In this document: piece by piece, positions 62,063-64,000 of the stretch
Position numbering within the stretch: the first letter of the stretch is position 1
Layout of the letters: each line of letters opens with the position of its first letter
Source: Onchocerca lupi
Taxonomy: Eukaryota; Nematoda; Chromadorea; Rhabditida; Onchocercidae
Direction of reading: 5' to 3'
Assembly (NCBI GenBank): GCA_028564675.1
Contig: JAOVVO010000288.1
Coordinates: forward strand, 30,875-94,874
DNA length: 64,000 bases
Program-made: the position numbers and the translations under genes
Notes under the pieces: model-generated
Databases searched by the model: none
What the model saw: the letters and a program-made list of their open reading frames with translations, nothing else
What the model was told of the DNA's origin: nothing

Positions 62063-63903
62063 ATGCCAAGAAATGCTGACCATGCGGAAATGAATTCGAG
62101 TCTTGCAAGTAATGTGGATCAAAAAGCAGAGCATTTAAGTAGCTTCCTAAAATATATCATCAATAATGGCTCATCAATGCAACCGGACGAAATTATCCTG
62201 TCAATTCATGTTATTGGTACAAGTTTGGATAAATGTAAGTATTTCTTGCAAATATACAATGGACAGATCTTTTTCCATAATTTTTTAGAAATCGATAGAC
62301 AATAATATATATTGCATATGTAATATTATATCTTTTTTAGTATCCAATAATGATGTACTGTTTGCTAGTGAAGCATATCGTGTGTTGATTAAGCATTTTA
62401 CGAAACATCTGGATGAGGGACATGTCAAAACGATTCATTTAGTGGATATTATACGTTGTTTATTGACTGGAACGGCGTTACCCACTGAATATCACAATTT
62501 CTTGTGCTCACAGGAGTGTAATCAAAAGAAGCATGACATAGTTGAAGCTACTCAGCCTTGTATACAGTTAAATATTTCTTCTGTAAGTATTATTCTTCTA
62601 ACGTGAACTTAAAAAAGCTGTGAATCACTTATCATTTTCAATATATTCCATAATAAAGCAAATACTGCACTTTTCAAAATAGGTATTCTGTCCATAATCT
62701 TTATATATATATATAAAGATTATGGACTATTTTAACCATATATCTCTATCCAATTACTTATAGATGGAGGCAGTTGGATAAAAATAAATTGTCTTCTGCT
62801 CTAAATTAAAAGGAAAATAAAATGTATTTATTTAGTTCAAGTATGCCATACGCTATTTATATATGATTGCTTGTAAATGAGGTAGCAAATTGAATTATTA
62901 CACAAATTATTAAATTAGATGATTAGATTACTGCTTATTGCAAATATGAACTTTTGCCAATCAAAATTTTCATCGTTTACTATTTGTAATGGATATTTGT
63001 CATTTTTTGAGTAACCATCATTAGAAAAAAAACTGTTATTTCAATCTAGTGCATTTTGCATATATGATTTCATGTATTTCAAACAAGACTATATACAAAT
63101 CTTGTTTCATTTCTGGTTGATAAAATGAAATATTTTTAGCCGATTATTTATATAGAAAATAAGTAAATTTTAGAAGGAAATATTAGCAATAAACGGGCTA
63201 TTGTTATTTTCATCTTTCCCTATCGAAAAAATGATTTCCGCTTTAATACCTGCAAAATTGCTTGATCCATTTCGAAATGCCGTCGCTCAACGATCATTTT
63301 CCGCGTGTTCTAAAATTGATCAAAGGTTGGTAATATTTTAATTCTACCAATTTAGACTTTGATAGATTCTTTTTCTTATTAATGGTTGTAGGTTGGTTTT
63401 GGTGTCACCCAACTCCATTGTACTAGTATGAAATTTTTCGTTTATTCCATTTACTGTCTGTCATTCGGTTTAGGTTGTGTGGCTTCAAACTCAAAACGCG
63501 AGTGCTTTTTTAATTTGCTAAGTTTCAGCGTTTTATGCGTCTTCATTCACTCTGTTCATATTCCTTTTATATTATATGAAAAAATTTTAATATCAGTTTT
63601 AGAGATATATCAATTTTACAAAATGGAATTATTGATATCGACAAATTGTTATGTATCGATTTTGGTATGGTAACTGAAACCGTAATGGAATATATCAGTA
63701 GTATTTCGAATGCCCTATTTTTGATGACTAGTTCATTAGCTTGTAATTGTACTGTTAAAGAAATGCAAACGGATGTAGGAAATGCGTGTTATGCAGCAGT
63801 AATTAATGTACATAAGCGTGTCACTGAACTTGCAATAGGAACTTTGTGCGCCAGAAATCATGTAACGAATTCCGCTGAAGTTCTTGTCTTCTGCATTGAT
63901 GAG
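62063..63903 (+). CDS. Unrecognised helical protein (3' end outside window)
   Basis: Four exons join in phase: 62063-62234, 62341-62582, 63174-63325 and 63603-63903, about 289 codons, and the last ends at a GTGACT donor so the gene continues to the right. The protein begins MPRNADHAEMNSSLASNVD and has alternating amphipathic helices (EHLSSFLKYIINNG, SEAYRVLIKHFTKHLDEGH, TIHLVDIIRCLLTG, MEYISSISNALFLMTSSLAC). No catalytic motif, signal peptide or membrane segment is seen. The composition resembles ARM/HEAT-type or other helical-repeat proteins, but I see no clear repeat consensus. I cannot assign a family. Phase agreement at three junctions makes it very likely a real gene. Confidence 0.75.
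62690..62727. repeat. Perfect 38-bp palindrome
   Basis: GTCCATAATCTTTATATAT is followed directly by its exact reverse complement, with no loop. It lies in an intron of the 62-kb gene. Confidence 0.95.
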
Positions 63904-64000
63904 GTGACTTTTACTGAAATGATATATTAGTGGAAAAAGTCATTTGCAATAGTAGTTACAAATTCTTTATTAAAACGTTAGAGCAGTATATATATATATA
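63904..64000. other. Right edge, intron sequence
   Basis: Presumed intron of the 62-kb gene after its fourth exon; ends in a TA dinucleotide run at 63988-64000. Confidence 0.5.

Noticed and set aside
1..64000. Operon organisation
   Set aside because: No pair of same-strand genes shows the short (about 100-500 base) spacing expected of nematode operons; same-strand neighbours are separated by 1.3 kb or more.

Overview
The window looks like nuclear DNA of a nematode, most likely a filarial or other spirurid (clade III) worm. It is AT-rich, and the genes are broken into many small exons whose introns mostly end in a TTTCAG-type acceptor. Five gene starts have such an acceptor 1 to 21 bases before the ATG with no matching upstream exon, as expected for spliced-leader trans-splicing. 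Several proteins (GLY-2, calumenin, SEC-5, MCM-4) are recognisable orthologues of C. elegans genes. There is no bacterial or plasmid signature, no CRISPR array and no tRNA or rRNA gene that I could see. All gene models were spliced by hand from the sequence and checked for reading-frame phase at every junction. None is supported by transcripts.

Layout, left to right. (1) 1-3252, plus: 3' part of a NEDD4-type HECT E3 ubiquitin ligase. (2) 4942-7796, minus: calumenin/reticulocalbin with six EF-hands and a C-terminal HDEL. (3) 9490-16064, minus: MCM-4 replicative helicase subunit, 18 exons, 900 aa. (4) A 5.9 kb gene-poor stretch with a MITE-like hairpin. (5) 21925-28526, minus: CC2D1/Lgd-type ESCRT regulator, 17 exons, 764 aa. 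(6) 29863-32686 and probably beyond, minus: FER-like SH2 tyrosine kinase whose SH2 domain lacks the usual FLVR arginine. (7) 34406-35980, plus: a small four-exon gene for a secreted ten-cysteine Ly6/uPAR-like protein. (8) 38010-43557, minus: OTUD7/Cezanne-type deubiquitinase, 15 exons, 690 aa, with a degenerate A20 zinc finger. (9) 44448-52635, plus: exocyst subunit SEC-5, 20 exons, 917 aa, head-to-head with OTUD7. (10) 54359-60396, minus: GLY-2 (MGAT5) Golgi N-acetylglucosaminyltransferase V. (11) 62063-63903, plus: an unrecognised helical protein running off the right edge.

The genes do not form a pathway. They are ordinary cell-biology genes (ubiquitin ligation and removal, ER calcium binding, DNA replication, endosomal sorting, exocytosis, N-glycan branching, tyrosine phosphorylation) plus two less characterised proteins. 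I did not find a convincing new multi-gene system. The most useful leads are the Ly6-like gene assembled from four short exons, the apparent loss of the phosphotyrosine-binding arginine in the kinase, the degenerate A20 finger, a probable GC-AG intron in mcm-4, the unidentified 62-64 kb gene, and a set of long inverted repeats in introns and intergenic DNA.
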